Below are positions 1-9,379 of a stretch of 64,000 bases of DNA, in pieces. The notes under the pieces were generated by a model. It saw only the letters and a list, made by a program, of their open reading frames with translations, made no database searches and had not been told where the DNA came from. The translations under genes and the position numbers were made by a program. Position 1 is the first letter of the stretch. Each line of letters opens with the position of its first letter. The stretch comes from DAOTWA01 sp963702935 (GTDB lineage Bacteria > Chloroflexota > Anaerolineae > Anaerolineales > Anaerolineaceae): the NCBI GenBank assembly GCA_963702935.1, contig OY969772.1, positions 1,736,001 through 1,800,000 on the forward strand, in the 5' to 3' direction.

Positions 1-108
1 GTGGAAGACTTGATCGTTCAGCACACCCAAGGACGTTCGTTGGGCTTTCTGGGCGAGCCGCGCGTAAACGTGCTGGAGTTGAACCTGGCCTTAGATGCGC
101 TAAAATAA
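1..108 (+). CDS. kdpC: KdpC C-terminal end (partial)
   Basis: The open frame from base 1 to the TAA at 106-108 gives 35 residues with the pattern LGFLGEPRVNVLELNLAL, characteristic of the C-terminus of KdpC, the small subunit that stabilises the KdpFABC high-affinity potassium-pumping ATPase in the membrane. The start lies upstream of the window. The stop is 4 bases before kdpD, so kdpC, kdpD and kdpE are probably co-transcribed. Identification rests on this short conserved tail plus the following kdpDE genes. Confidence 0.85.
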   Translation: MEDLIVQHTQGRSLGFLGEPRVNVLELNLALDALK

Positions 109-112
109 GAGT

Positions 113-2869
113 ATGGCCGACGATTACAAGCGTCCCGACCCCGATCAGCTCCTGGCGCTGCTGAAAGAAGAAGAGCAGCCCTCCCAGGGGAAATTGAAGA
201 TATTCCTCGGCTACGTGGCCGGCGTGGGCAAGACTTACGCCATGCTCGAAGCGGCCCACCAGCGCAAGGACGAGGGTGTGGACGTGGTGGTGGCCTACGT
301 GGAAACCCACGGGCGCAAAGAGACGGAAGCCCTGGCGCAGGGGCTGGAGCTCCTGCCCCGCCGCCCGGTGGACTATCACGGCGCGACCCTGACGGAGATG
401 GACCTGGACGCCGCCCTGGCGCGCAAGCCGCAGCTCGTCCTGGTGGACGAGCTGGCGCATACCAACGCGCCCGGCTCGCGCCATCCCAAGCGCTACCAGG
501 ACGTGGAAGAGCTGCTCAACGCCGGCATCGACGTGTACACCACCGTCAACATCCAGCACCTGGAAAGCCTGAAAGACGTCATCCAGCAGATCACCGGGAT
601 CGTGGTGCACGAAACGGTGCCCGACAGCCTGGTGGATCAAGCCCACGAGATCGAGCTGATCGATCTGCCCACCGACGAGCTGATCCAGCGTCTGCAGGAC
701 GGCAAAGTCTACGTGCCGGACCAGGCGGCGCGCGCCCTGGAGAAATTCTTCCGCAAGGGCAACCTGACGGCCCTGCGCGAGCTCTCCCTGCGGCGGGCCG
801 CCGATCGGGTCGACGACCAGATGCTCAGCTACATGCACACGCGCGCCATCCCCGGCCCCTGGCCGGCGGGCGAGCGCATCCTGGTGTGCATCAGCTCGCA
901 CCCGCTGGGCGAGCGCCTGGTGCGCACCGGCCGCCGCCTGGCAGACGACCTGAAAGCCGAGTGGTTCGTCGTGTTCGTGGAGACTCCCGGCCACATGGAC
1001 ATGCCGGCCCACAGCCGCCAGCGCGTCCAGCGCAACCTGAGCCTGGCGGAGGAGCTGGGCGCGACCGTCGTGAACCTCCCCGGTGAATCGGTGTCCGACG
1101 CCGTCGTGGATTTTGCCCGGGAGCACAACATCACCAAGATCATCGCCGGCAAGCCCTTGCGCCCGCGCTGGTTCGAAGTGCTGCGCGGCTCCGTGCTGGA
1201 CCAGATCATCCGCAACAGCGGGCGGATCGACGTTTACGTGGTCAGCGAGCGCGAGGAAGTCTCCCCACAGAAGGTGCTTCCCCAGACGTGGATGCCGCAC
1301 CACCCTTTGATCCGTTACCTGCAAAGCCTGGGACTGGTGGCTCTCATGACCCTGATCAGCCTCCCGCTGCGCTCGTTCCTGGACCCCACCAACCTGGTGA
1401 TGGTGTACCTGGTAGGCGTGGTCATCGCGGCCGTGCTGCTGGGCAGGGGGCCTTCCATCCTGGCATCCCTGGCCGGCGTGCTGGCCTTCGACTTCTTCTT
1501 CATCGATCCCCGCCTCACTTTTACCGTCAACGATACCCAATACCTCCTGACCTTCATCGGGCTGTTATTGGTCGGCATGGTCATCAGCAATTCAGCGGCC
1601 GTGCTGCGCAACCAGTTGGAAAGCCTGGTGGATAGGGAGCGCCAGGCGCAGGTGCTGAACCGCCTCAGCCGCGAGCTGACCGGCGCCGTCGACCTGGAAC
1701 AGGTCTTCGAGATCGTCATCCGCAGCATGGTGGATATATTCAGCCGGGAAGTCGTCATCCTGCTCCCGAAGGGTGGGCAGATCGCCGAGCGGGCCTCCAC
1801 GCCGGGATTCGAGATGGGCGAAAGCGAGCTGGCCGTGGCGGATTGGGCGTTCAAGAACGGCAAGCCTGCCGGGCGCGGCACGGATACCCTGTCGGCGGCG
1901 GCCATCCGCTACGTGCCGCTCAAAACGGCGCGCGGCACGGTGGGCATCCTGGGCATAAAGCCGCTCGACCCGCACAACAACCTGACTCCCGACCGGCGCG
2001 CGCTGCTGGAAGGCTTTGCCAACCTTGCGGCGCTGGCCATCGAGCGCGCTTCTTTCGCCGAGGAAGCCGCCCACAACGCGATCTTGCGCAACAAAGAAAA
2101 GCTGCAAACCGCCCTGCTCAACTCCATCTCCCACGAGCTGCGCACCCCGCTGGCTTCTATTACGGGCGTGTTGAGCACGCTGCGCGAATCCGAGGCGGCC
2201 GGCCAGAGCGCCAGCCGGCTGGAGCCCGCCACGCGCGTCGAGCTGATCGAATCGGCCAGCGACCAGGCGCGCCAGCTCAACCGCCTGGTAGAAAATCTGC
2301 TGGACATGACCCGGCTGGAGGCCGGCGCGCTGCGCCTCAACCGCGAGCCGGAGGACGTCCAGGACCTGATCGGCACGGTGCTCAACCAGATGGCCGAGCG
2401 GCTGCGCAGCCACCCGGTCAGCGTCGCCATCCCCGAAGAATTTCCCCTGATCCCCATGGACGACGTGCTGATCGCCCAGGTGCTGGCCAACGTCTTGGAC
2501 AACGCTTCCAAATACTCGCCGCCGGGCAGCCCGATCGAGATCGGCGTGAAGAAAACGGGAGAGGAAGCCGCCATCAGCGTGCGCGACCACGGCCCGGGCA
2601 TTCCGCCGCAAGACCTGGAGCGGGTCTTCGACAAGTTCTACCGCGTACAGCAGCTCCCCCCCAGGGTAGGCACGGGGCTGGGCCTATCCATCTGCAAGGG
2701 CATCGTCGAAGCGCACGGCGGGCGGATCTGGGCGGAGAACAACCTCACGGCGGAGGCCCCCGTTTCCCAGGGGGAAGCCCCCGTCTTCCAGGGGGAAGCC
2801 CCCGTTCTAAAGGGAGTCACCATCACCTTTACCCTACCGTTGAGTTCAGACCCCAAAGACAGACCCTAA
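113..2869 (+). CDS. kdpD: Potassium-sensing histidine kinase KdpD
   Basis: Membrane sensor kinase that controls kdpFABC expression through KdpE. The 918 residues have the full KdpD order: N-terminal KdpD domain with a P-loop (GYVAGVGKT, about residues 33-41), a universal-stress-like domain (about 255-375), four membrane segments (about 400-495, DUF4118 type), a GAF domain, a HisKA box with the phospho-acceptor His near residue 674 (SISHELRTP) and an HATPase domain ending in GTGLGLSICKGIVEAHGG. Near the C-terminus (about residues 881-901, bases 2756-2815) a repeated GEAPV/F-Q-GEAPV peptide interrupts the usual end. It is encoded by a palindromic GC-rich DNA repeat also found in grpE. The stop codon lies inside a perfect 15-bp hairpin. 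Function is secure from family knowledge. Confidence 0.95.
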   Translation: MADDYKRPDPDQLLALLKEEEQPSQGKLKIFLGYVAGVGKTYAMLEAAHQRKDEGVDVVVAYVETHGRKETEALAQGLELLPRRPVDYHGATLTEMDLDAALARKPQLVLVDELAHTNAPGSRHPKRYQDVEELLNAGIDVYTTVNIQHLESLKDVIQQITGIVVHETVPDSLVDQAHEIELIDLPTDELIQRLQDGKVYVPDQAARALEKFFRKGNLTALRELSLRRAADRVDDQMLSYMHTRAIPGPWPAGERILVCISSHPLGERLVRTGRRLADDLKAEWFVVFVETPGHMDMPAHSRQRVQRNLSLAEELGATVVNLPGESVSDAVVDFAREHNITKIIAGKPLRPRWFEVLRGSVLDQIIRNSGRIDVYVVSEREEVSPQKVLPQTWMPHHPLIRYLQSLGLVALMTLISLPLRSFLDPTNLVMVYLVGVVIAAVLLGRGPSILASLAGVLAFDFFFIDPRLTFTVNDTQYLLTFIGLLLVGMVISNSAAVLRNQLESLVDRERQAQVLNRLSRELTGAVDLEQVFEIVIRSMVDIFSREVVILLPKGGQIAERASTPGFEMGESELAVADWAFKNGKPAGRGTDTLSAAAIRYVPLKTARGTVGILGIKPLDPHNNLTPDRRALLEGFANLAALAIERASFAEEAAHNAILRNKEKLQTALLNSISHELRTPLASITGVLSTLRESEAAGQSASRLEPATRVELIESASDQARQLNRLVENLLDMTRLEAGALRLNREPEDVQDLIGTVLNQMAERLRSHPVSVAIPEEFPLIPMDDVLIAQVLANVLDNASKYSPPGSPIEIGVKKTGEEAAISVRDHGPGIPPQDLERVFDKFYRVQQLPPRVGTGLGLSICKGIVEAHGGRIWAENNLTAEAPVSQGEAPVFQGEAPVLKGVTITFTLPLSSDPKDRP
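2756..2815 (+). repeat. In-frame palindromic repeat in kdpD (GEAPV element)
   Basis: Two to three copies of a unit built around GGGGGAAGCCCCCGT, whose core GGGGG-AAG-CCCCC is a palindrome, lie in phase near the 3' end of kdpD and encode repeated GEAPV-Q-type peptides. The same unit occurs twice in grpE (9445-9515 and 9780-9823). Position and phase are seen directly; insertion by a mobile repeat is inferred. Confidence 0.75.
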
Positions 2870-2893
2870 GGGTTTTTGAAACCCTTAGGGTCT
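2861..2893. repeat. Perfect 15-bp hairpin at the kdpD/kdpE junction
   Basis: AGACCCTAAGGGTTT at 2861-2875 is followed by TTG and its exact reverse complement at 2879-2893. The left arm covers the kdpD stop codon. No T-run follows, so it is less likely to be a simple terminator than a dispersed palindrome. Related arms occur at 3618-3653 and 45031-45094. It could attenuate or process the kdpD-kdpE transcript. Confidence 0.8.
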
Positions 2894-2917
2894 GTCCCGG
2901 GTCTGCCTGGAGCAAGC

Positions 2918-3607
2918 ATGGCAGACGACACCTGGCGCGTGCTGGTCGTAGACGATGAGCTGGAAATCCGGCGCTTCTTGCGCGCCTCCTTGCGCGCCAA
3001 CGGGCACACGGTCTTCGAGGCCGGCAGCGGCACACAGGCCCTGGCAGCCGTGCGCGAGCACGACCCGCATTTGATGATCCTGGACCTCGGCCTGCCTGAG
3101 CTGGACGGCGTGGAAGTGACCCGCCGCGTGCGCCAGTGGAGTCGCCTGCCCATCATCATCCTGTCCGTGCGCGACCGCGAATCGGACAAGATCGCCGCGC
3201 TGGACGCCGGGGCGGACGATTACCTGACCAAGCCCTTCGGCATGGGCGAGCTGATGGCGCGCGTGCGTGGGGTGATGCGGCGGGCCGCCCCGGACACCTC
3301 AGGGCCGGTCTACCAGGTGGAGGAGCTGCGCGTGGACCTGTCTCGCCACCAGGTGACCCTGGGCGGGAAAGAAGTCCTGCTCACCCCCACGGAATTCGAC
3401 CTGCTGCGCGTGCTGATCCAGAATGCGGGCAAGGTGATCACCCATCGCCAGTTGATCCACAAGGTGTGGGGAACGGCCTACGAGGACGAATCGCGCCTGC
3501 TGCGCGTGAATATCAGCAACCTGCGCCGCAAGATCGAGCCTAACCCCAACCGGCCCTATTACATTCTGACCGAATTAGGCGTCGGCTACCGGCTAAGAGA
3601 AAGCTAG
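2918..3607 (+). CDS. kdpE: Response regulator KdpE
   Basis: OmpR-family transcriptional regulator that receives phosphate from KdpD. The receiver domain (residues 1-120) shows the acidic pair in VVDDE, the phospho-Asp in MILDLGLP and the conserved Lys in LTKPFG. The C-terminal winged helix (about 130-225) includes LLTPTEFDLLRVL and the terminal LGVGYRL. I chose ATG 2918 because GGAG lies 6 bases upstream and the protein then starts right at the receiver domain; longer in-frame starts would lie within the hairpin. Gene order kdpC-kdpD-kdpE supports the name. Confidence 0.93.
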   Translation: MADDTWRVLVVDDELEIRRFLRASLRANGHTVFEAGSGTQALAAVREHDPHLMILDLGLPELDGVEVTRRVRQWSRLPIIILSVRDRESDKIAALDAGADDYLTKPFGMGELMARVRGVMRRAAPDTSGPVYQVEELRVDLSRHQVTLGGKEVLLTPTEFDLLRVLIQNAGKVITHRQLIHKVWGTAYEDESRLLRVNISNLRRKIEPNPNRPYYILTELGVGYRLRES

Positions 3608-3617
3608 GCCGGCAGCA

Positions 3618-3653
3618 GACCCTAAAGGTCTAATAGAAGACCTTTAGGGTCTT
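3618..3653 (+). terminator. Hairpin after kdpE, probable terminator
   Basis: AGACCCTAAAGGTCT (3618-3632) pairs perfectly with AGACCTTTAGGGTCT (3639-3653) across a 6-base loop, followed by TTTCTCGATT. It sits 10 bases after the kdpE stop. The arm belongs to a dispersed palindrome family in this window, so a terminator role is plausible but not certain. Confidence 0.6.
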
Positions 3654-3806
3654 TCTCGATTAGGGTTAAATCTGGGTCTCATTTCTCTTATAATGGGGAG
3701 CATCTGTCTCGCCCAATAAACTCCCTTTTCCCTCCAACTCATCGCTGTTGACTTTACCGACCCTCTCTCTTCGCCGACCCTGGGAAAGAAAGGAACGACC
3801 TTTTTT

Positions 3807-5411
3807 ATGCGCGGTAATCAACGGATATTCTCTCCGACGCGTTGGCTGGCCCTGGTTCTGCTGGCCCTGGCCATCGCCTGCGGCCCGGCCAACGCCGGAC
3901 TGGCCGCCTCGCCCTCCCCGGCGGGCGCCTCGGCAGCCTACGACTGGCTTCAATTCGACGGCAATCCCCAGCACAGCGGCAATAACACCAGCGAGAGCGC
4001 CCTGGTCGCCGGCAACGTGAGCAGCCTGGGGCGCTTCTACCAGGTGACCCTGCCCGCCGTCGCGGACGGGGCGCCGGCTTACCTCAGCAACGCCAGCACC
4101 CCGCAAGGCGCCCGCAATCTGTTATTCCTCACCACCAAAGACGGGCGCATTCTGGCCCTGGACGCTTATAGCGGCAGCCAGGTGTGGGCGCACCAATACG
4201 GCCCGGGCAGTTGCAAGATCAACAACGGCAGCCAGGCCTGCTACACCACCTCTTCCCCGGCCATCGATCCCAACCGCCAGTACGTGTATTCCTACGGGCT
4301 GGACGGCAAGGTGCACAAGTACCAGGTGGGCGACGGGACGGAGATCACCAGCGGCGGCTGGCCCGAGACGACCACCCTGAAAGGCTTTGACGAGAAAGGC
4401 TCCCCCTCGCTCAGCATCGCCACAGACAAGAACGGCGCCTCTTATCTCTACATGGCCAACGGCGGGTACCCCGGCGACCGGGGCGATTACCAGGGCCACA
4501 TCACCGCCATCAACCTCTCGAGCGGCACGCAGAAAGTCTTCAACAGCCTGTGCAGCAACCAGACTGTGCACTTCGTGGAGACGCCCGGCTCCCCCGACTG
4601 CGACCAGGTGCAATCGGCCATCTGGTCGCGCGCTCCGGTGATCTACGATCCGGCCAACGAGCGCATCTTCATGGTCACCGGCAACGGCACGTTCGACCCG
4701 GCCCACGATCATTGGGGCGATACGGTCTTCGCGCTCAACCCGGACGGCACGGGCGCCAGCGGCAAGCCGCTGGATACCTACACGCCGGCCAATTATCAGA
4801 GCCTGCAAGACTCCGACGCCGACCTGGGCAGCACCGCCCCGGCCATTCTACCCGCGCCGGGCAATAGCTCGGTGGCTAACCTGGCGGTGCAAAGCGGCAA
4901 GGACGGCAAGCTGCGCCTGATCGACCTGGATAACTTGAGCGGCCAGGGCGGGACGGGCCACACCGGCGGGGAGGTCGGTACGGTGATCAACGTGCCGCAG
5001 GGCGGCCAGGTGCTGACCCAGCCGGCCGTGTGGGTGAACCCGGCGGATAGCAGCACCTGGACGTTCGTGGCCAACGGCAGCGGCATCTCCGGCCTCAAGC
5101 TGGTGGTGAACGGCAGCGGGACGCCCTCCCTGCAGGAAATGTGGAAAAACGGGGCGGGCGGCTCCTCGCCCATCCTGGCCAACGGGGTGCTCTTCTACGC
5201 CGGGGGCGGCAGCATCCGCGCCCTGAACCCCACCAGCGGCGCCCAGTTGTGGAGCGCGTCCATCGGTAGCATCCATTGGGAGAGCCCGGTGGTCGCCAAC
5301 GGCGTCCTCTACATCACCGATGAGAGCAGCCACCTGACGGCTTACTCGCTCAACGGCGTCGACCCGCGCAACCTGACCCCGCGCGCATGGTTTCCGGTGA
5401 TGATGAGGTAA
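3807..5411 (+). CDS. Secreted PQQ-type beta-propeller protein
   Basis: 534 residues. A hydrophobic signal sequence (about residues 12-32, ending near ANAG) precedes a run of PQQ/BamB-like blades such as RILALDAYSGSQVWAHQY and SIRALNPTSGAQLWS, typical of eight-bladed quinoprotein-like propellers. I see no catalytic or cofactor ligand pattern that proves an alcohol dehydrogenase, so a surface-binding or scaffold role is as likely. The C-terminus ends in WFPVMMR, like the YLPLV-type tails of other secreted proteins here. A close paralog follows at 5595, suggesting tandem duplication. Exact function unknown. Confidence 0.75.
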   Translation: MRGNQRIFSPTRWLALVLLALAIACGPANAGLAASPSPAGASAAYDWLQFDGNPQHSGNNTSESALVAGNVSSLGRFYQVTLPAVADGAPAYLSNASTPQGARNLLFLTTKDGRILALDAYSGSQVWAHQYGPGSCKINNGSQACYTTSSPAIDPNRQYVYSYGLDGKVHKYQVGDGTEITSGGWPETTTLKGFDEKGSPSLSIATDKNGASYLYMANGGYPGDRGDYQGHITAINLSSGTQKVFNSLCSNQTVHFVETPGSPDCDQVQSAIWSRAPVIYDPANERIFMVTGNGTFDPAHDHWGDTVFALNPDGTGASGKPLDTYTPANYQSLQDSDADLGSTAPAILPAPGNSSVANLAVQSGKDGKLRLIDLDNLSGQGGTGHTGGEVGTVINVPQGGQVLTQPAVWVNPADSSTWTFVANGSGISGLKLVVNGSGTPSLQEMWKNGAGGSSPILANGVLFYAGGGSIRALNPTSGAQLWSASIGSIHWESPVVANGVLYITDESSHLTAYSLNGVDPRNLTPRAWFPVMMR

Positions 5412-5580
5412 TCAGGCGACCAGGGATCCGGGATCAGGCTGCCAGGCGATCAGGCGCCCGGCTCGTCTACCCACTGCCCACTCCCCGCTGATTACTGCCT
5501 ACTGACCACTGACCACTGATTACCTGATTACCTCATCCCTGATTGCCTCGTTGCCTTGTTGCCTTATCCTGATTACTCCA
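5412..5580. repeat. Intergenic degenerate repeats (families A and B)
   Basis: The gap between the two propeller genes is filled by variants of two words. Family A has the core CAGGGATCAGG or its complement CCTGATTGCCT; family B has the core CTGACCACTGACCACTG. Copies are imperfect and differ at set positions. No coding sequence is seen. Confidence 0.75.
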
Positions 5581-5594
5581 GGAGGGATACAAAC

Positions 5595-7179
5595 ATGAAC
5601 CTGCTTTCTACCGGCCTCAATGGGTTGGCCTCGGCTGTCCTTCTCTTTTTAAGCCTGGTGCCCAGCCCGACCTGCGCCTACAACTGGCTGCAATTCGGCG
5701 GCGACCCCCAGCACAGCGGGAACAACACCCGCGAAACGATCATCGACGCCGCCAACGTCAGCAGCCTGCAAAGGCTTTATCAGGTCACCCTGCCGTCCCC
5801 CATCGACGGCCCCATTGTCTACCTGTATGGCGCCCAGACGGCGAACGGCCCGCGCGACCTGGTCTTCGGCACCACGATGGCCGGGGGCATCCTGGCCCTG
5901 GACGCGCATACCGGCCAGCAGGTGTGGGCCAAACAGGCTTACACCGGAACCTGCAAGGACGCCGCCGGATACGACTGCACCGTGCACTCCGCCGCGGCAA
6001 TCGACCCGAACCGGCTGTACGTGTATTCCTACAGCCTGGACGGCTACGTGCACAAGTACCAGGTCTCCGACGGCACGGAGATCACCGGCGGCGGCTGGCC
6101 GGAGCTGGCCACCCTCAAGCCGGACCAGGAGAAGCAATCTTCGTCGCTGGTGTTCGCCACGGCGCACGACGGGCACACTTACCTGTACGTGCCCTTCGCC
6201 AGCTTTGCGGGAGACATCGGGGAATACCAGGGGCACATCGTGGCCATCGACCTGGGTAGCGGCGCGCAGAAGGTGTTCAACATGGTGTGCAGCAACCAGA
6301 CGGATCATTTCGCGCTGGCCCCCGGCACGCCGGACTGCCCGACCACGGGAGGGTCGGTGTGGGGCCGCGCCACGATGGTGTACGTGCCCGGCCTGGACGA
6401 GATCTTCACCACTACCGCCAACGCCCTCTTCGACCCCAGCCTGCACTACTGGGGCGACACGGTCGTGGCGCTGCACCCGGACGGCACGGGCGCCAACGGC
6501 GACCCGCTGGACACCTATACCCCCACCAATTACGCCGATCTGGACAATTTCGACCTCGACCTGGGCAGCACAGCTCCCGCCCTCCTGCCGGTGTCCGGCA
6601 GCAAATACGCCTACCTGGCCGTGCAGGGCGGCAAGGATGAGATGCTGCGCCTGATCGACCTGGCCAACTTGAGCGGGCAGGGCGGGATCGGCCACACCGG
6701 CGGCGAGGTATTCTCGATGTCAGTGCCTCAAACCGGCGAATCCGCACCGCCCCTCTGGTGTGGAGCAACCCGGCGGACAGCAGCACGTGGGTGTTCGTCG
6801 CCAACGACAGCGGCCTCTCCGCCCTCAAGCTGGTGATAGACGGCAGCGGCAACCCCAGCCTGGCGAGCCAATGGACGAACACCACCTACACCGACAGCAC
6901 CTCGCCGCACATGGCCAACGGGGTGCTCTACCTGGCCTCCGCCACCGGGCAAACCACAGGCGTGATCCGCGCCTTGGACCCGCTCACCGGGGACACGTTG
7001 TGGAGCGACAACACCATCAGCAACATCCACTGGTCCGCGCCGGTGGTAGCCAACGGCGTGCTGTACATCAGCGACGTGGGCAGCCCTTTCCCCACCTCAC
7101 TGCCTATGCCTTGAACGGCGCCCTCCCGCAGGTGGGCGCCTGCCGGCAATACGCGTGGCTGCCGGTGGTGGGGAAGTAA
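5595..7179 (+). CDS. Second secreted PQQ-type propeller, two frameshifts
   Basis: Paralog of the gene at 3807 with the same opening (NWLQFGGDPQHSGNN) and blade motifs throughout. ATG 5595 is chosen because GGAGGG lies 9 bases upstream and a signal peptide follows. The frame breaks near 6737-6740, where restoring one G in CGGCGAATCC gives a continuous match to the paralog, and again near 7086-7094 in TTCCCC. Read across both, the product is about 527 residues ending in YAWLPVVGK, another LPxV-type tail. Both breaks look like single-base sequence errors, but a decaying duplicate cannot be excluded. Confidence 0.65.
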
Positions 7180-7214
7180 TCAGGAAACAGGCGACCAGGC
7201 AACCAGGGCCTTAA

Positions 7215-7290
7215 GCCTTGCGAAGGGTAGATTTCCAGGATACTGGCCTTGCAAAGACTCAGGTGCTTCCAGGATAACCCTTCGCAAGGC
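7215..7290. repeat. 14-bp inverted repeat around a spacer
   Basis: GCCTTGCGAAGGGT at 7215-7228 is the exact reverse complement of ACCCTTCGCAAGGC at 7277-7290. The spacer holds TTCCAGGATA twice. A related arm (CCTTCGCAAGGC) occurs at about 41583-41594, and GCCTTGCGATCGC elements occur at 41504 and 58165. It resembles a small non-autonomous palindromic element. Confidence 0.6.
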
Positions 7291-7350
7291 TGTGCACGGC
7301 TGTGGCCCGTCTGGAAAACGGCCGCACTCGTCCCGCTTCCAGATAGACTC

Positions 7351-7396
7351 TTGAAAAAGAGGCGAATCGCGGTATAATTATTGTACAATTGTACAA
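7351..7396 (+). promoter_or_regulatory. Promoter and palindromic operator of the TA pair
   Basis: TTGAAA (7351-7356) and TATAAT (7373-7378) are 16 bases apart. The palindrome TTGTACAATTGTACAA (7381-7396) covers the expected transcription start. Overlap of a perfect palindrome with the start site is the usual arrangement for autorepression by an antitoxin or TA complex. Binding by the encoded antitoxin is inferred. Confidence 0.65.
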
Positions 7397-7409
7397 TAGG
7401 GAGCGGGAT

Positions 7410-7804
7410 GTGAACATTGTCATAGACGCCTCAGCCATCATCGCCGTGCTCATCAACGAGAGTTCTAAAACCAGCCATCGTTGAGGCTACCCTGGATACA
7501 ACGCTCATCGCTCCAGAGTTGATCCATTGGGAAATTGGCAATGCCTTTTCGGCCATGTTCAAACGACGGCAGCTCACATTAGATGAAGCTTTGAAAGCTT
7601 TACAGATCTATGAAAGCATCCCTATCCGCTTCGTCAAAATTGAGCTTGAAGCATCCCTGGCATTAGCCAAAAGTCTCAGATATGTATGCTTATGATGCCT
7701 ACCTGATCCAGTGCGCTTTAAAGCACAATGCGCCCTTACTCACTTTGGACAGACAGTTAGCGCATCAGGCCGAACAAAAAGGTGTAGAAATAATACAGGT
7801 TTGA
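7410..7804 (+). CDS. PIN-domain toxin VapC-like, two frameshifts
   Basis: Probable endoribonuclease of a toxin-antitoxin pair. GTG 7410 starts VNIVIDASAI, giving the first acidic residue of a PIN domain. The frame breaks near 7461-7472, continues with IHWEIGNAFSA (second acidic residue), breaks again near 7676-7681 and continues with YDAYLIQCALKHNAPLLTLD (third and fourth acidic residues), ending at the TGA of 7802-7804. All active-site residues survive once the two single-base shifts are corrected, so sequence error is likelier than a pseudogene. Toxin precedes antitoxin by 4 bases, the reverse of the most common order. Base composition is more AT-rich than its neighbours. Confidence 0.6.
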
Positions 7805-7808
7805 TGAG

Positions 7809-8036
7809 ATGACCACTACGTACACTTATTCAGAAGCCAGGCAAAAACTGGCCTCCTTGCTGGAGCAGGCCGAACGCGAAGGAGAAGTGCGCATCGTTCG
7901 GCAAAATGGGCTGGTGTTTGTCATCCGCCCCGAAAAACAGGCGCGTTCTCCATTGGATGTGCCCGGCATCGATACGGGCATCAGCGGGGATGAAATCGTG
8001 GAGATCATCCGCGAAGGGCGCACGCGCGGGGCTTAA
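7809..8036 (+). CDS. Phd/YefM-like antitoxin
   Basis: 75 residues beginning MTTTYTYSEARQKLASLLEQAEREGEV, the N-terminal dimerisation and DNA-binding fold of Phd/YefM antitoxins (the Ser-Glu-Ala-Arg/Leu start and the later VRIVRQNG..FVIRP strand). It lies 4 bases after the PIN toxin and would neutralise it through its flexible C-terminus and repress the shared promoter at the 7381-7396 palindrome. VapC-type toxins do pair with Phd-like antitoxins in many genomes, so the pairing is reasonable. Confidence 0.75.
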   Translation: MTTTYTYSEARQKLASLLEQAEREGEVRIVRQNGLVFVIRPEKQARSPLDVPGIDTGISGDEIVEIIREGRTRGA

Positions 8037-8039
8037 AGG

Positions 8040-8160
8040 CAGGGAACAGGCGATCAGGCAACGAGGGATGAGGCAATCAGAAATTAGGCAACCAGGCAAC
8101 CTGGAGCCTGCTGGCCACTGTCTACCGACCACTTCATCGCCTGATCCCTGATTGCCTCAT
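8040..8160. repeat. Intergenic family A repeats
   Basis: Imperfect tandem words around GATCAGGCAACCAGG change orientation to CCTGATTGCCTC within the gap between the antitoxin and the heat-shock promoter. No gene seen. Confidence 0.7.
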
Positions 8161-8179
8161 TCCCGATTCCTCCCCAAAC

Positions 8180-8247
8180 TTGACTCATTTCCCCACCCAT
8201 GTTATCATAAATACCGTCTTTTAGCACTCTCAAGCTTAGAGTGCTAA
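8180..8247 (+). promoter_or_regulatory. Heat-shock promoter with CIRCE operator
   Basis: TTGACT at about 8180 and TATCAT 17 bases downstream form a sigma-70-like promoter. Just after it, TTAGCACTC (8221-8229), a 9-base spacer and GAGTGCTAA (8239-8247) form a perfect CIRCE element, the binding site of the HrcA repressor. It predicts HrcA-controlled heat-shock transcription of hrcA-grpE-dnaK-dnaJ. Confidence 0.95.
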
Positions 8248-8263
8248 AATTGTACGGTGAAAT

Positions 8264-9299
8264 ATGCAAGAGTTGACCGATCGACAGAAATTCATCCTGA
8301 CGCTGGTGATTTATGAGTACAGCCGCTCGGCGCAGCCGGTCGGCTCGAAGGTGTTGGTGGAGCGCTATCGCCTCAACATGAGCTCGGCTACCGTGCGCAA
8401 CGAGCTGGCCTTCCTCACCGAGGCGGGCTACCTGCGCCAGCCGCACACCTCCGCCGGGCGCGTGCCCACCGAAGAAGGTTATCGCTTCTTCGTGGGCCGC
8501 CTGGTGCAGGAAACCGAGCTGCCCGCCACCATGCGCCACACCATCAGCCACCAGTTCTACCAGACGCGCCAGGATGTGGACCAGTGGATGCGCCTGGCCG
8601 CCTCGGTGCTGGCGCGCCAATCCAGAGCCGCGTCCCTGGTGACCGCCCCCCACCCTGACCAGGCGCGCTTCAAGCACCTGGAGCTCGATCAGCACCCGCG
8701 GCCGCCAGGTGCTCATGGTGATCGTGCTGGTGGGCGGCGAGATCCACCAGCACATCTTCACGCTGGTCGAGCCGGTGACCCAGGAACAGCTCAGCACTAC
8801 GGCCAACCGCCTGGCGGCTCTCTTCCAGGGCAAGGACCCGGATGCTATGGCGACTCTCAAGTCGCAGCTCAATGCCCTGGAGGAGGATATCCTCAACGTC
8901 ATGCTGGCCGAGCTGAACCGGGCCGAAACCAACGCCACCGGCGAGATCTTCCTGGATGGGCTGACCAACGTGCTGGCCGAGCCGGAGTTCTCCGGCTCAG
9001 AAGAGGCCCGCCGCGCCTTGCGCCTGCTGGAAGAGCGCTCCATGCTGGAAGATTTGCTCTCCCGCACCGTGCTGACCAGCTCGGTAGGCGGGGTGCAGGT
9101 GCTCATCGGCGGCGAAGGCACCTTCGACGATCTGCGCCAGTGCGCCGTGGTGCTGGCGCGTTACGGCACGCCCGGCCTGGCTACCGGCACGCTGGGCGTG
9201 CTGGGCACCCTGCGCATGCCCTACGGCCGCACGATTTCTACCGTCCGCTTCGTAGCCAACCTGCTCAGCGACATGGTCGCCGAGACGCTGGGAGGCTGA
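8264..9299 (+). CDS. hrcA: Heat-inducible repressor HrcA (one frameshift)
   Basis: Repressor that binds CIRCE and silences chaperone genes until heat shock. The N-terminus (LTDRQKFILTLVIYEYSRSAQPVGS, then SSATVRNELAFL and AGRVPTEEGYRFFV) is the HrcA winged helix. The C-terminus in a second frame has the family motifs EEARRALRLLEERSMLEDLL, IGGEGTFDDLRQCAVV and GTLRMPYGRTISTVRFV. The frames join by removing one C in GAGCTCGATC at 8681-8690, which restores LELISTRGRQVLM. The gene lies right after CIRCE and before grpE, the usual position. The shift is most likely a sequence error. Confidence 0.9.
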
Positions 9300-9379
9300 G
9301 AACGGCGTCCACGTGAAAATTGGCGGGGATTTCGATCCCTGCCTCATTCAGGTATATTCAATGATGGAGGCCATGCAAT

